DNA from: Nomia melanderi
Lineage: Eukaryota; Arthropoda; Insecta; Hymenoptera; Halictidae
Reading direction: 5' to 3'
DNA length: 64,000 nt
NCBI RefSeq assembly: GCF_051020985.1
Contig: NC_134999.1
Span: 4,774,001 to 4,838,000, forward strand
Shown: positions 1 to 14,033 of the stretch, in pieces
Layout of the letters: the number at the start of each line of letters is the position of its first letter
Position numbering within the stretch: the stretch's first letter is position 1
The notes under the pieces: generated by a model
The model's input: only the letters and a program-made list of their open reading frames with translations
The model's database searches: none
What the model was told of the DNA's origin: nothing
Program-made: the position numbers and the translations under genes

Positions 1-3000
1 AAAGCTCTATACATTACTAGAAAATTACTTTAACATAGAACTTTGATAATCATGGATGAAACAAATTTTAGAGATGAATTCCATATATGAAAATAAAATG
101 AAAATCAAAAGTAACTAAAAAGAAAACGTAATATCCATTTCGTTTTGAAATTATTAACGATTATCACTAGAACTACTATAGCAATCAAAATCATTGGTCT
201 TTAATTTCTTATTTTATAGCTACTAATATTACGAACACATTTAATACACAAAATTATTTAAGAAATTCATAGTTTCACAATACAAAGTAATAAAAGAAAC
301 TTTAAATTTGTACTCTCTTAATTTGTACACCGTTTTCTTATGAATCATGGTAAAGATTCGGCAGTTTTAGTGTTAAAAATCTCTCTAAAGTATAACAGTC
401 CACCACTAGCGACGCGTGTCAGTTAGGTCAGTAAAATGATACTAATGACGTATGCTACGAAAGTGTTATAAGTAAGTCATATGTAACATTCTTATTTTAG
501 TTACATAAATCATTATCCCGTACGGAACTCATTTACTCATGCAAATCGATGTAGTTGCTGAACGTATGTGTTTATTACATTCCAGTAGAATAAGTGTATA
601 GAAAGCGGACAGTGATGTAGCCGTACGAAAAGCGCAACGTCGGGTCACTTCTGACCCACAGTAAAGTTTCTCCCACATATTTTATAAAGTAAAGTCTTAT
701 CTACAAACTTTACTTTTCTTATTTGATATTTACATTGCCTCGATAATAAAAGTGGGAGTGATGCACAATAATCTCAGGAAAAGAGACATAATTGAATCGC
801 TCGTAAGCCAATGCGGTTAAGTACAGAAAATAAAAATTAAGGAAATTAATGTTGTGACTCCTGAAATTATTATACAACATATTCAGAAGGTATAAAAAGA
901 AAGGCTTTCTGACCTAGAAAAAACGAAGAAATGAGTAAATCCTTTAATAACTAAAAAGAATATTATTTATTCCATTCAAATTTACAAAAATTAGAAAATA
1001 TAAAAAAATCGACTTAACCGCGTTGGATTCTGAATGACTCAATTGTAAGTTGTAAGTAATGGGCATTTATTCTTGAATGTAAAGTAAGGGTAACTTTCTT
1101 AAACAAATATAATGAAAATATAAACCAGGGTCTTAGATCACAATTTCGAGATATGTATATCTTTCACGACGTATGTTATAGTCCACACTTTCAGCGACCA
1201 AACTCACACATAGCTATTTCTAATTTTTTATTTTTAACACTTAGTTACTAAAATTGGTTCCTTGAATAAAACACCATTATTTTAATAAAAATACTTCTAT
1301 TAGAAAGGAACAACTGAATCGAGTAAGAGAGATATTTTTAATTTATATTATTTTCATTTTCATTGATTATTGTTATATATAAACTTTAGATTAGTACGTA
1401 ATACTCCATTTATCTAATATTTATTTGAAATTAATAAATCCTATGGAACGTATGTATATGAAGCTGATTAATTTTTGATACATACCTTTCCTCTTAATAA
1501 TAATCATTTATTTTTGCCAAAATAGAAACCGTTCAAATTGTTCATGACAGCGAAAATAATGTGTGCAGTCAGAATAAATGATTCATCAACCACAATATCT
1601 TTTGAATGCGACGCAATATTTCTCGAAACCAGGTTTTAGTACCTTTAAAAATGTGAATCATAGACAAATGTGAAGATAATTGGTAATTCCATCAGCCACA
1701 ATGATCTACAAACTTATATCTTATAACAGAATTACATTTCACTTGCATCTAATTCAACGGTGATACAAATGCGTACGTGTGTATACGCTATTTGATTATA
1801 ATGGAAGTCAGTGTGGTCGGCTAAGAAGTATAGAAATTCGTTCTTCAAGTTCCACCAAAAATACATCTCTAAATCGAGCTGATCTGGGAAAATTGCATCA
1901 GAACTAAACGCAAGAACGAATTATTTAAAACAATATTTCTGTTTATTATAGATCATTGAAAATATGCAGAATCGCAATTACCTATTTTGAAACATTGAAG
2001 ATGCCACATAATGTCAATACAATTCGTACCACACTGTAGTATTCATACTTGATTATTATTACAATACATTCTTATTGAGTCCTCTGTCGTGTTAGATATT
2101 AATTAGGAATTTACAGTAATAAATAAATCAAAATAATAGATATAACATGAATAATATTAATTAATAATATAAAATAGATTAATACTAATTTAGAAGCTGT
2201 CTTACTTTTATTAATACTGAAAACTGTTATAAAAGTTTCGAAGTCTGCTCTGCATCGTACTTTAAAGATAAAGAAAAATGACGAAGTAGTCAGATTAATC
2301 GATAATAAAAATACTTTCTTCTTCTACTGCATATTGATAATCCGGATCATTTTACTTATAAAAAGAAACCTTCCAATAACTTCATTCCATTAGATACAAC
2401 GTAAAAGAAATTTGATTAATTTCTAAAAATAGTACAATTATTGCATTAAATTATCACCAATAAAACAAGTATAGAATTTATTTTCCATAAAAGACCAATA
2501 ACATTAAACATAATTTACAACTTATCCGGTACCTACTGTATTTTATCTTGCCAGTTTTATTAATTTCTTTTTATTTAGTTCATATAGTATTCCAATATAT
2601 TTAAATATATAACAATATCACTACTACTAGATCACATTCACGTCTCAATTTCGAGATTATATACGCGCGACTATTATTACGTTCACAAGGATCTTCATTA
2701 CCTTGAAACCGGACAATGAATATCTAAATAAAATACTTAAAAACACATATAATTTCGTAGAAATTTAAAAAAAGAGCAATTAATTTTTTAGATCAAAAGA
2801 GATACTTAATTTTTGAGAGTTCAGAAAAGCACCTGGCCTTTTTGTAAACCAGATTCTCGAAATGCTGCGCAATTTGGCATACTACTGGTCGCTCCATAAG
2901 AACCGTACATCGCAAATGAGCGAATCAGTAGGAATTACATTTTACGAACCACCACAATGGAGAAGGGGTAGACCACGAATGGAGTGGGAAATAACCTGCG

Positions 3001-5394
3001 TTGCAGCGTCTGTGGGAGTCGTGCCGCTACTTCCGAGGAAATAGCACCTAAAAGAATACGTTGTAACCTCAGGTACATGCATTTACAATTTATCAATGTT
3101 CAATTAATTTCTAATTACACATGCTGTCTAATACATCAGATTTAACATTCGAATGTTCGCAAAGATCGTGCATATTTTTATACAGAACAAGTTTTGCAAA
3201 TTATACAGTAACAACAATGATAAATAATTCAAGAATACGCGAGTCGCTTCGAATATGTCATTAACGGTATTAATTATATTAATAACGATTAAAATTATAA
3301 TATATTCCTGATCTCTATCTTCATTCTCAATTTTTCGATTGATTTACGAGCTTTCATTTGCACTGCTGGCGAGCACTAATCGCGTTACGCACTCTTTGAC
3401 AACCGAAGAAACATTTTACAATTGTCTTGTTTAAGTACTTACTTAATTCGATGTGCTAATGAAATAATTTTGTAACATTCAGAGGTCAGTGAATCGAACG
3501 AAAATTATTGGAATATAGTTAACGCATGAGTATTAATATATATCTTCAGGATACGGGATATTGTCAATATATCGGATATTTAACATTTGATTAAAATCGG
3601 AGATTCTATTGTATCGTAAAAATAGGAAGTACTTTGGCCGAAGTAACTCTATAACCGATATCAACAGTTCGAAGCTATGTCTGCCAGTTAAATTTGGTGT
3701 GTCTTACGCAACGAGTTAACGACGTCCTCTGACAGTGTGATCATATTTACTGTTGCTCCTAAATTGGGCTTTGAATAATCACCCGCTGTTAATAATAAAT
3801 TCTTTGTCTTCTACTAACTGCAATTTCGATCTATTTCACAGATTCTTCGTCTACTATATTTAGTTTGTCTAAGTGACCGTATTTAACGTGTTATTTTACG
3901 TGCAATCGCATTACGTGCCATAACAAGTGTTACAAATTGTTTATACTGTTCCACATATAAATCTTTAACGAGACGTAAAATGGCGGTGATCATAGTAATG
4001 AATAAGGCTGTACAATATTTACTTGGAGCTTAATGGTTTGCATTACACGCACTAACAGGTAATTCACTGTTTTCTCGCTAAATTAATACATGTTTCTATG
4101 AAAAAAAATCAAGGCTATTTTTATTCCTCAATGTCGTGGATAATTGTCACTGAGTAAGATGTTGAGGAAACATTTTAAAATTAACTCAGTGATTTCGACA
4201 TTCTTGAAATCAAATAGTGGGTTACTATTGGTGCACGTAATATGCATGCCGAAACCTGAAATGGTGAAGCAGAATTTCAAAAAATTTCATAAACGTTAAA
4301 GACACTAGTTTATTTTGATACATCATTGCATCTTAATAAGAAACGGCTTTTTGTTTATTTTTATTCGATATAAATGTTTCACTTGCGTCGCTGATTTCAA
4401 TATTCTAATTGAAATGTTTTAATTACTTCTGGCATTAGAAAGAAATGAAAAATGTAGGGCTTAAATGGGAGGGAAAGAATTAATTATATAAAAATTCATA
4501 ATTGATTGAAAAATATAGCCTCACTGAATATGTTCCTTCAAACATTTAGAAATTTATTTATTATATTTCATTTTATTCGAATGCCATAAACTTTGATAAA
4601 AATTCGTACATTTCTCTTTAACTTTGAATGTCAATTAACTATAATCTTGAGCTATTTTGGCTTTTCTTAACAAAAACGAGAATTAAGAAGGAACTTAATG
4701 TTTATGATAGGTTTCATTAAACAATAATTGTAACAAGAATTTGAACTTGCCTTCTCATATCTTGTTTATTATATTAAATTAATAGAAATTATTGCAAGCT
4801 TTATTTTAATAAAATTATTTCTTTTAATAACTATTACTTGGTGTTATTATATTGTTTTTCGTATTTCCCTATTGAAAGGAACATTTTCTGTCTGAATATT
4901 TTTTAAACACGTTATTAGAATTTATTAACAATAAAAATGCTAAAACTTCTATATTAAATCTATAATCAATTAATTAATCTTTTTCTCACTACACTTATTC
5001 TTGATAAATTAACTATTCCTTGTCTTAAATAACGGCTATCTATCATAGCTACTTTATTGCTCCAAAGTTGCCACAAGAAGAATGGCTTTTTTAATAGTCA
5101 TAAGGAACTGAAAATAATAACAGTGAGACAGCAAAATTATAAAGTTTAATATTTATTTAATTAATATTGAATATTATATAACACATCAATATGTGAAATA
5201 TTAAAATATTCCTTAATTTATGTGTGATATTTCTTTAATTAGTTTCAGAAAATGTAATTTTTGCCTCCTCAGAAAATATTAAATATTTCTAGTGGAAAAA
5301 CTTCCGCGTGCAAAGGGTTAAACGTAAAAGGAAATCATTACAAGCACCAAATAATTAAGAAAGAGAAAATTGATAAGACGCAATTCCGGGAAGA
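1..5394. other. AT-rich intergenic sequence, no gene seen
   Basis: No open frame with splice support was found. Most of the stretch is low-complexity AT sequence. A small palindrome, GGGTCA-cttc-TGACCC, lies at 642-657. A GC-richer patch lies at 2835-3045 and is listed separately. A solitary end of the TTAACCCTTTGC type (reverse orientation) is at 5310-5321, with no matching partner visible. Confidence 0.6.
2835..3045 (+). other. GC-richer open patch, possible transposon remnant
   Basis: An open frame from 2862 to 3044 lies in a locally GC-richer block. The predicted peptide contains the run WRRGRPRMEWE. Similar basic GRPR-x-W patterns are common near the end of the second ORF of non-LTR retrotransposons, which is the only reason to suspect a retrotransposon scrap. 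No reverse transcriptase or endonuclease motif is present and no splice context was found. It could equally be a chance frame. Confidence 0.15.
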
Positions 5395-5670
5395 TCACAA
5401 TAGGTTACGACGTACATAGATGTAGCTCGTAATCGGAGGCGGTTGTCCGGGACTCGAGTGTGGTGTGTGCCAGTTCAGTTCACGGACACTAAATTAGACA
5501 TAGTCTATTTTTGAGCAACATGTAGTTGCTCGTTCCAGTTTGCCGGTTACTCATAGTAGAGTCCCGAAAGCGAGACCAGATGGAGGTATCTGGGACTCTG
5601 TATTAATTTCATTAATCTCCGTTTAAAGGATTAGGGATAAGGATGTGGAACTTCTAAACGGTCGAGTGTT
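5395..5670 (+). promoter_or_regulatory. GC-richer island, candidate promoter or 5' UTR exon
   Basis: Base composition rises sharply above the flanking AT-rich DNA. An initiator-like TCAGT lies at about 5477 (CCAGTTCAGTTCACGG), as in many insect core promoters. There is no coding frame. The first coding exon of the myofilin-like gene begins with a splice acceptor at 11306, so an upstream non-coding exon must exist and this island is a candidate. The link is inference; no donor was assigned. Confidence 0.25.
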
Positions 5671-8600
5671 CAAGTATCAGTTTCGTCGAATTAAATAATA
5701 TAAACGGAAAAAGTAAATTCATTTTGTATACTTACATTAAGAAATCACTTTTACAAATTTAGCACTGATACTTAGAAATTTGTACTTCGAGATTTCTCAG
5801 TGTTTATGGATATAAAGTCACGCACACAGTCATCTATCATGATCAATTCATTGATCGAAACTATATTGGAAATGTATAATCAAGTTATTCGGACTGTTCA
5901 AGGAAACTCGAGAAAATTGATTATATTTTTCTGACACGTTAAAAAGTGGAACACGTCATGAATATTGCATGAAATTACATGTATCGATTTTTGTCAATTT
6001 TTCAACCGTGTTTCTTTCAAAAATTCAATACTTAATAGACAATTCTCTTTTTGTAGTTTTGATTTATATTTACACGAGAAAATATAATATGCAGTTGATT
6101 GAACAATTATTGAGGTAACATTGCATGTATCTATAGTAAAAAGACAAATATTATAGAATTACAGGTTTAAAAAGTCTTTAAAAGTCTTATTAGAAAATTA
6201 TTAAAATTATTATAAATGGAAATAATAAAAGCACACAACAGTTCGATTTCATCACACGTATTTCAGTGTTACTGTATAGTAACAGAAACATGCAGTCAGA
6301 CCGATCAATTTGAAATGTTCGAGATGGTATAGTCGAATACGATAAACGAATTAGATCATCGATCTACTTGCACAAATTGATTTTATTCGTTCATACTTAT
6401 ACAATGCACGCAACTATGCAAAACTTGATATAATAGAAAGAAATTAATAGCTTTAGTAACGCTTCATTTTACATTTAATTTAATTCACTTTAATTATTTA
6501 ATTAATCATATCATTCATAGTGAATATAATATTTCACTTTATATGTTATTATATTTAATTTTAATAGTGAACACATTTCTACTTTAACTGTATTCTTATT
6601 GACATAATTGTTAAATATCCTTTAAATGAACTTTAAGTACAGTTACAGTTTAATTATAATTTTTTTATTTCAAATTTTCTTATATATGTGCATTCATATA
6701 ATATCATTTTTCTTATTTTTACTTATTCAACGTACCCTTTTAGCTTAAATTATTCGTAAACTGTTGGTTACACGGAAAAGAGTTTAGAACATAAATTAAA
6801 TGGTCTGAAACTTAACATATACTACAGCGGTTGTCACTTTGAGTTACTTAAACAAAATGCTGTAAATATCTGTATATAAGGGTAAAAACAGCACTAACCA
6901 TGTAATGAGATAATATTAAAACAAGATCATATAATAATTGTATATAATGATTGTTTGCATGTTAAATTCAGCTGCAAATATTTTAGCAAATCTCTTATCA
7001 TTCTATGCTTGATTACAGAGTGTTTCAGGCTCTTCCGACTTTCATGACATCTTGTTTAAGAACTCAAATTGATCTGAAAAGCTCAGTGCACAAAGAACGT
7101 AAAGAAGAAGTACTTCTTTTTAAAGGTGATTTTGCAAGCTTTCTTGTAAACAAATACAGTGATTTCGTAGAATTTCTAAATATTGAATATTAATCATTTT
7201 GACATAAATATAAACTGATTCCTTTTTTGTTAGATCTCAGTTCCAATTTAATTGTTGAATACTTTTAACCGTTTCATAATCGAGCTAGGTTATAGGTAAA
7301 TAATTATTGTTTAAGTTAAAAGAAACGAAACTTAAGGTATTATGTCAATATAATGGAATAAATTCATTTCTAATACACAGATAATAATTTTCGTCGCATA
7401 TGTTTTATTTAGTGTTTCAACGTATCTCATTTTTTTTAAATTAAAGGAAAATTTTGATATTTTTTTCAGAACAATTCATTCGAGCTTATTTAGTAAGTAA
7501 TATGATTAAAATTTATTTCATAACAAATATATATCAAGTAATTATTCGGTAGTAAATTTTCTTAGTATCAAAAATTCTATGTTATCAAAAGAAAATTGAA
7601 GTCATTGCAATTAAACGACAGTAATTTGGCAATCGATTTAAGTGTAGCACTTACTAATTGAAGCTCAGTAGACGATAGTCAATTTTACGGCGAAATACAC
7701 ACTTGACAGCAATATAATTAACGGATGTATCTTTTATCAAGAGAATTGAAAAGCCACCAAGAAAATAACTATATTTGTTTCACCGAAAATAGAACAAACC
7801 GTTTATAAGCAATTTTAGTCTCGACAAGTTAAATGACTCACACTGTATTATATCGCTGCTTCGGTTTGAAAATCAAAGCTATCTTGAGGCATCAACCCTC
7901 TCATATTACCGTATTTTATTTTTATCCAAAATAATGACATCAAAAACGCGCCAAATTTTATCAGTCGAGATATTTTTGGAATATATAAATAAGGAAAGTA
8001 TATTTTATATTTAACAAAGAAATTACAAGGAAAATATGTTAAAAAACTATAACACAACAAATATATGTTTATGTAAATTTATTGATACACTGGCATAATC
8101 AATACGTAGGGTAACTTTTAAGTCCGCTGAATATAAGTAAAAAGTAAATATAGAATGTATAGATTCTATTTAATATTATAATAATTTTAATATTTTATGT
8201 TATTATTATAATATGATTAATATTATAGCAAACAGTAATTTTCATATTTTAATAGTGGTAATTCATGTTCATTCCATATTTGCTAATAGAATTTTGCTAA
8301 TATGTATTTAAAAGGTAGCGCACACAGAGTGCTTAAATGGAAATAGCTAAATATCTTCGCTGTTTATAGACACACATATTTGAAATAGCTGCGTAAAGTA
8401 AAGTTAAACTCAAGAAGCGACCATAAGTAGAAATACCCGATCATGAACAGATATATAACTACAGTGAAATTTACCAAATGAATTTTTAAATCTGCCTTTT
8501 TTCAAAATTTTACTGTACGTTTTTAGTGTATTTTTATGTAAAATTATTTTACAAAAATATTTTATATTAGTAAATTATTTTTGTACTACTGTAGCTTTAT

Positions 8601-11306
8601 CAGGTTATAATCACAAAACATGTACTTCCTTTTAATCAACAGATTAAATAATACTTAATTTAATAAATGTTTAGTTATACATTTTCGAAAGGAAAATTTG
8701 AAACAAAAAATAATCGGTAAACAATTCAGGTGAAAGGAGATAGCGAAACTTAGTTTCGGGAAACTATTCAGACATCTTTTTTCTATGAAAAATGATGTGA
8801 AATATTTTGATATTTTGCGATAATATAGTTGCTGTTTGTTCCATTCCAATGACTATTGCATTATTCTGCAACTCTTGGACAGAGAAGTATATTAAAATTA
8901 TTTCTGGAATAATAATTTTAATCTGCATGGTTGAATACTTTCTGGCAGGTATAATAATATAAAACATTATAACATAATAACACAAATCAACCTCAAACCA
9001 TAATTTTCTAATCACTGCACAAAATATTTTCATTATTTTATACTCAGAATAATGTACTTCATCACCTTAAAAAATTTTAACAATTGTCTCTTTAATAATA
9101 TTATAATTTCAGTTTCATATTTGAACATAATACCCAAGGGACAAATATTTCTCATACATTAAAATATAAAACAATTATTGCTTGTTTAACGTAGAAAACA
9201 TAGAATAAACGAATAAACCAACACTATTTAATAATAATGTGTAACACAATCTAATTGAAATTGTAGTAGTGCACCATTAATTGAAAATTTTATATATTTA
9301 ATATATTTTAAACTAAAATAAAGTCAATCTTAATAACAAACAGAAAACTAAAAACTTATATTAACGCGGATAACGTTTTGTAAAAGCAAGAAATTATTAT
9401 ATATGAATTAAAACAATAGTTATTAAGCTATTTTATATAAAATAGCGATTTTACTAACTAGAATATTATTGGTTTTTGTTAATGAATATTATACAAAAAC
9501 ATTATTACTTTTATTAATGACAACATTACGAAATAGAATCCTTCAAGTTTTTATATGCAAAATACTACTGGCGACCTATTATTTTTGGTTCATATCGTTT
9601 TTGAAGTTTCTATCATTTTCGTAGGCTGTTCACTTTTTACGTAAGTCCTTCAATTTTTCGTAGATCCTAAGCATTTTATCTAATACTTCTATTAAATGAG
9701 ATGAAGATTTTGGGTATTTCCTAGGAGACTGCAACTATTGAAAGAAATAGCATTATTAACACCTTAATGACTTTTTGTATTAGAAACTAATAAAATTATT
9801 GTTATTTCAAAAGAAAAACGTAATATCTCTATAGTTTTGTTATAAAAAAAATATTATAATATGCTAGAGAGTGTTAGAATTATTTTAAGTTGATAGGATA
9901 ATTAAAGTGTTAAATTATTGAAACAATAATGTACACCTCACGTTTCGTTTCTAAAATCATTCGGAATGTGTTGAAACGTGTTTCAAACAAGATCATTCAT
10001 TTGAGACTTAAAGTGATATAAATATATTACTGTCCGGTGACTTCAAAGAGGAGTTTCTGCTGATCACATGTATTATGCCAAATATCTATAAATAACTTTT
10101 TACTGTTTCTATCCTCATACTGCTATGTTCAAGTAACACGATTATAGAAATGTAGTATATACAAATTATTTCATATATTGATAGCTTGGTTATAAAGAAA
10201 TAATATTTCAAGAAAATGAAAGGAAATAGGGATAATAATGGCATGTTTGCAAACCAATAAAATGTTCACTTATCAAATTCTAGTTTGCTATATAAATGCC
10301 AGGTGTAAAGTATTCGAAATCTTTAAATTGCACATATATTATACAAAATACTGTTCTTCTGAAGAAATATAGTGTGATGAAAATATCGTATGTGTGTGTT
10401 TGAAAATGTTAGTAATATTTTTTTAAAATAACAATAAAAAGTGCAATGCTAATTGCAACGTGTTGAAACATGATGAGTCAGTATATGCAACCGTTTGCCC
10501 GTAATACAGTTAAAATTACAAAGTCTAATTCGACAAAAAGTGCTTTTCTCTAAGTAAAATGAGGACTACATCAATGTCGAAATAATTTTCACAGATCGTA
10601 TATTTTTTGAGAGCACAGTATCTCTTCAGAAATAAATTAGATTAGAGGAGAAGGTCTAAATATGGGCTAGTGGTTTAATTTCAAGAATTACTGTCGAACT
10701 TCTTGAAGACTTTTAAAATATATCATATTGATTATAACATTTATCATATAACGAAACGATTGTTTCATGATACAGAATTAAAAAATGCCAAATAAAAGAA
10801 ATGCTCACGAAGTCAATTTTCAAGTCAGTATTATATTTGAAATAAAATACGAATGTTTGTTTTTAAAAGTGTGATCATTTGGAATCACTCTTAAAATCTA
10901 TTAAACTAAAAGTAAAAATTATACAACTTCACATTGAAATACATTCAAAAAGAGTTTAAGATACTAACGAAATTAAACTTAAATTGTAATAGTGTTAAAA
11001 TAAACACTGCTATAAACGTAATTCAATTACGGTAGTCACAAATGTGCATTTCTTTTTCACCCGCTTCTGAAATATTACCATCTGTAGGTACCGCTCGGAA
11101 CACTTTATCCAAAATTCCTGCGTGTCATCTTTTGCATTTTGAAACATGAATATCAAAAAATCACCTAATATTGGCTAGTACATATCGAGTAGCAGCTCTG
11201 TAGCCTGTATTTAGACCGTTTCCTCTATTTTCCTAGAAGCAATATTTCAAGTTCACTTAGGATAAGGCAGCTCCGTAATCTTTCCGACGAATTATTGGTA
11301 TTTCAG
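5671..11306. other. AT-rich spacer or first intron, no confirmed gene
   Basis: No gene with an assembled exon chain is visible. If the island at 5395-5670 is the 5' UTR of the downstream muscle gene, this would be its first intron. A weak coding-like stretch on the minus strand at 9630-9728 is listed separately. An isolated frame at 7005-7193 has no supporting neighbours. Confidence 0.5.
9630..9728 (-). other. possible terminal coding exon, unidentified
   Basis: Read on the minus strand, a plausible acceptor (TTGCAG, ending at 9729) is followed by 32 open codons and a TGA at 9630-9632. The peptide starts SPRKYPKSSSHLIEV and ends with a charged, helix-like segment, KLKDLRKK. Its composition looks coding rather than random for this AT-rich region. 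No upstream exon was found between here and 11.3 kb, and I recognise no family. Confidence 0.15.
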
Positions 11307-11331
11307 GTGGCAATCAGGCCGTTTAATCAAG

Positions 11332-14033
11332 ATGGCAAGACCAATTCTCAGCAGGCCGCGTACGCGTGTCTATGGTTGCAACTACGATAAAGGGGAATCG
11401 TATTATAAACCGATGGTTGATCATCTAGACCGGAAATACAGTGGACGTCCACTCTTCCCTGAACCCAGAACTTCGTTAGCCGACGAGATCGCGGCCAGCC
11501 GAAACGACCTCGGTAACATCTTCAGAAGTTTTCCAAAATGGTTTTAAGCGGTGAACGTTTATCCCATGTCTCTTTCCCTTTAAACAAAAACGTAATCGAG
11601 TAACTTTCGGAAAGTCCGAGGATAATGAAGTATTTTCGACTTCTTTGACATCTCGTGAGTGGCATGTCCGAACCAGATCGTGATGTGAAAGGAATTGAAT
11701 GTATTGTCTCTTGAATCTACTGTCACACAACCAGCAGAAAAACTTTATTTCCGCCAAAACAACCGTCATACAGAGAACTTCGAATACGTAACGAGGCAAA
11801 ATAAAACCGTAACATGAAACAGAACCGTCTAATAATTTATTGTATCCCGTGACATGAATATGATAACGTTTGTGCGGTGTAGACCCCATTATTTATTACT
11901 CACGTCATGCGATTCATTGCATTTCCACCCTTGTCGGCTATATCTCTTGTAACCATTCACTGAATAAAATTTCGCGTATGGACATGTCTTGCTTTCAGTT
12001 GTTTCAAGTTTAGAAAGTTTGTCTTTTGATACGTTAAGGGCACTCGTATTTTCCATAAGAAAAGTCATTTTAAGTTTTTTGTTGAGCATACTGTATTACT
12101 GTTAAACTACAATATTTAGCTAATTTTGGTACATTTTACATTAGGTACAGAATATACGTATGTTAACGTATTTAAAATTAGCTTTATGTATAATTCAATA
12201 ACTTTGGCTTATTTTATTGACGAACGAGTACGATCTTTATAATTTTACCATATTTATCAGCATAAGGTAGTGATATACAAGTGAGGGATTATTTCATTAT
12301 GGCAAAATATAAAAAATTGTATTAACGTATAAGCACGTACAAACAACACCTGATTTGGTTTTTTTCAATTAAAAGATCAGTTAAATTGTAAATTAACGTT
12401 TTCGGGACTTTGGTCGTTACATAAAATTATCGGTATATTTCATGACTTTGATAAGGTAAATTAGTTTGTACGTTTAGATAACTTATTGTGCGGTAGCGGT
12501 ATATAAATGTCCTTTGTTTCCAACATTCTGTGTTTCATGTATCAAATTTCAATATGGCGACGATCTGGTATCGCTCGACTTTTAGATATATATGCAAAAT
12601 ATTCTTATTTATTTATTTTTTTAATACAAGATACTACTATTTTTTTCCAATTATTTTGAAAATTATTAAAAATATAGTGGAAAACTTGAAAGTCTAAAGA
12701 AGTATCAATCATTTTACGTGAAAAGAAATACCATAACCTATTGAAAGATAAATATAAATAATGACCAATAACTTCACAATACTTACAATGACCAATAAAA
12801 AAGAAACTACTGAATCTAAACATCCTCAGAGAAACTATTTGAAATACTTGTTCAAAATAACAATCTACCGCGGTAAATATAAAAAGTAAAAGGTTAGAAA
12901 GAAATACAAAACGTTTAGGTACACTTCATAAACACAAGATAAAGTTAGAAGCATAAAAATAGACAAGACTGGGAAGTTAGAACTAGCCTTCAATGTTATC
13001 TAACCATTCTTCACCATTCGAATTCGCTATAAACACAAAACTTTCAACATGTCACTCATACATACAAAAATAAATATAAATTCAATATAAAATCGTAAAT
13101 TTACAAAATAATTTCCATTCATTGAATTCACTTCTCGCATACGAATGCCCTTAAACGCGTTAAAATTAATTCACCATTGAAACGCAATGTTGGTGCGACA
13201 GAAAGCTTAACGCCATCGTTCATCCCACAGATAAGCACTTTCGCATTATCATTTAGAGCCCAAACGCGGTTCTTTAATGTTGTAAAGATCTTGAGGTGTC
13301 GGTTTTTACAGGCTCGCGTGACCTCTCTGGTCCTCGCTCCAATACCCTGAACCGTGACCTTGACCTTGAGATAGACCCTCTGATCCGCAATCCGCAGTTA
13401 CCGTCCATCTCCAACGACCCTCTGTTCGACGAAAACGAGGAGATCGTCTACGACAGCCGTGGGCAACGCAGTCGGCGTCGTCTCGCTGAAAATTTCGTCA
13501 ACGACGTAACCGCGACCACGCAGCACCTCAAAGCGAAATTAGCTGCGATCGGATTAGATGAAGAGGTCGACGCTGCGTTGACTAAGCCGTTACGGCGCCT
13601 GCAACGCCAGGAACAGGACACACTGGACAGCGGTCTGTTCTCCGCGAGGAAAGATGTGAAAGAGATGATGAAGTCGACGTTCGAGGACGCAGAAGCAGCC
13701 AGCTACAAGAGACGCTCCAAGATCATCGACGACGTGGACCTCGTGGGCGAGAAACCGATGTTAATGAAGTGGACCAAGCTGATCAACGAAGAGGACACGT
13801 TGCCTAGCGCGGCCGCGACCAGAGCCAGACAGACCAAAGCACGTCTGAACGATTTAGAATCCGAAATGGAGGAACTGTCCGAAAGACAAGCGAAAAGAGA
13901 GCGCAGGGCGGCCGCGCTTAGAGCGCTGATCAACGAAACTGCGGCTGAAAACGAGAGCATTCAGGAACAATCGTCTCTCCTTAGTAAGAAGGTTTCGATT
14001 CGCGAGCGCTCGGAGAAACACGTCACTTTTTAA
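11332..14033 (+). CDS. Mf: myofilin-like protein, isoform with proximal 3' exon
   Basis: The shared first coding exon (11332-11512) is joined in phase 1 to a single large exon, 13312-14033, ending in TAA, for 300 residues. The acceptor is TTTTTACAG. This exon is much GC-richer than its surroundings and encodes a highly charged, mostly helical tail with Ala/Glu/Arg-rich coiled-coil sequence (ESEMEELSERQAKRERRAAA). It starts GSRD, where the distal exon starts GTRD, and ends VTF where the distal end is VSF. MKWTKL here corresponds to MKWIKV in the distal exon. The two ends therefore look like paralogous alternative terminal exons. An AATAAA lies at 15100. Which muscles use which form cannot be read from sequence. 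Confidence 0.6.

Noticed and set aside
642..657. Possible family-A MITE from its palindrome
   Set aside because: The flanks do not align with the two clear family-A copies.
5310..5321. Possible complete MITE ending in GCAAAGGGTTAA
   Set aside because: No matching left end or interior similarity to the element at 57509; only a lone end.
7005..7193. 62-codon open frame
   Set aside because: No domain, no clear splice pairing and isolated in AT-rich DNA; could be chance.
11476..11889. 137-codon minus-strand frame
   Set aside because: Overlaps the first coding exon of the myofilin-like gene antisense and shows no domain; a shadow.
13703..13960. Ala/Ser-rich minus-strand frame
   Set aside because: Antisense shadow of the GC-rich helical exon at 13312-14033.
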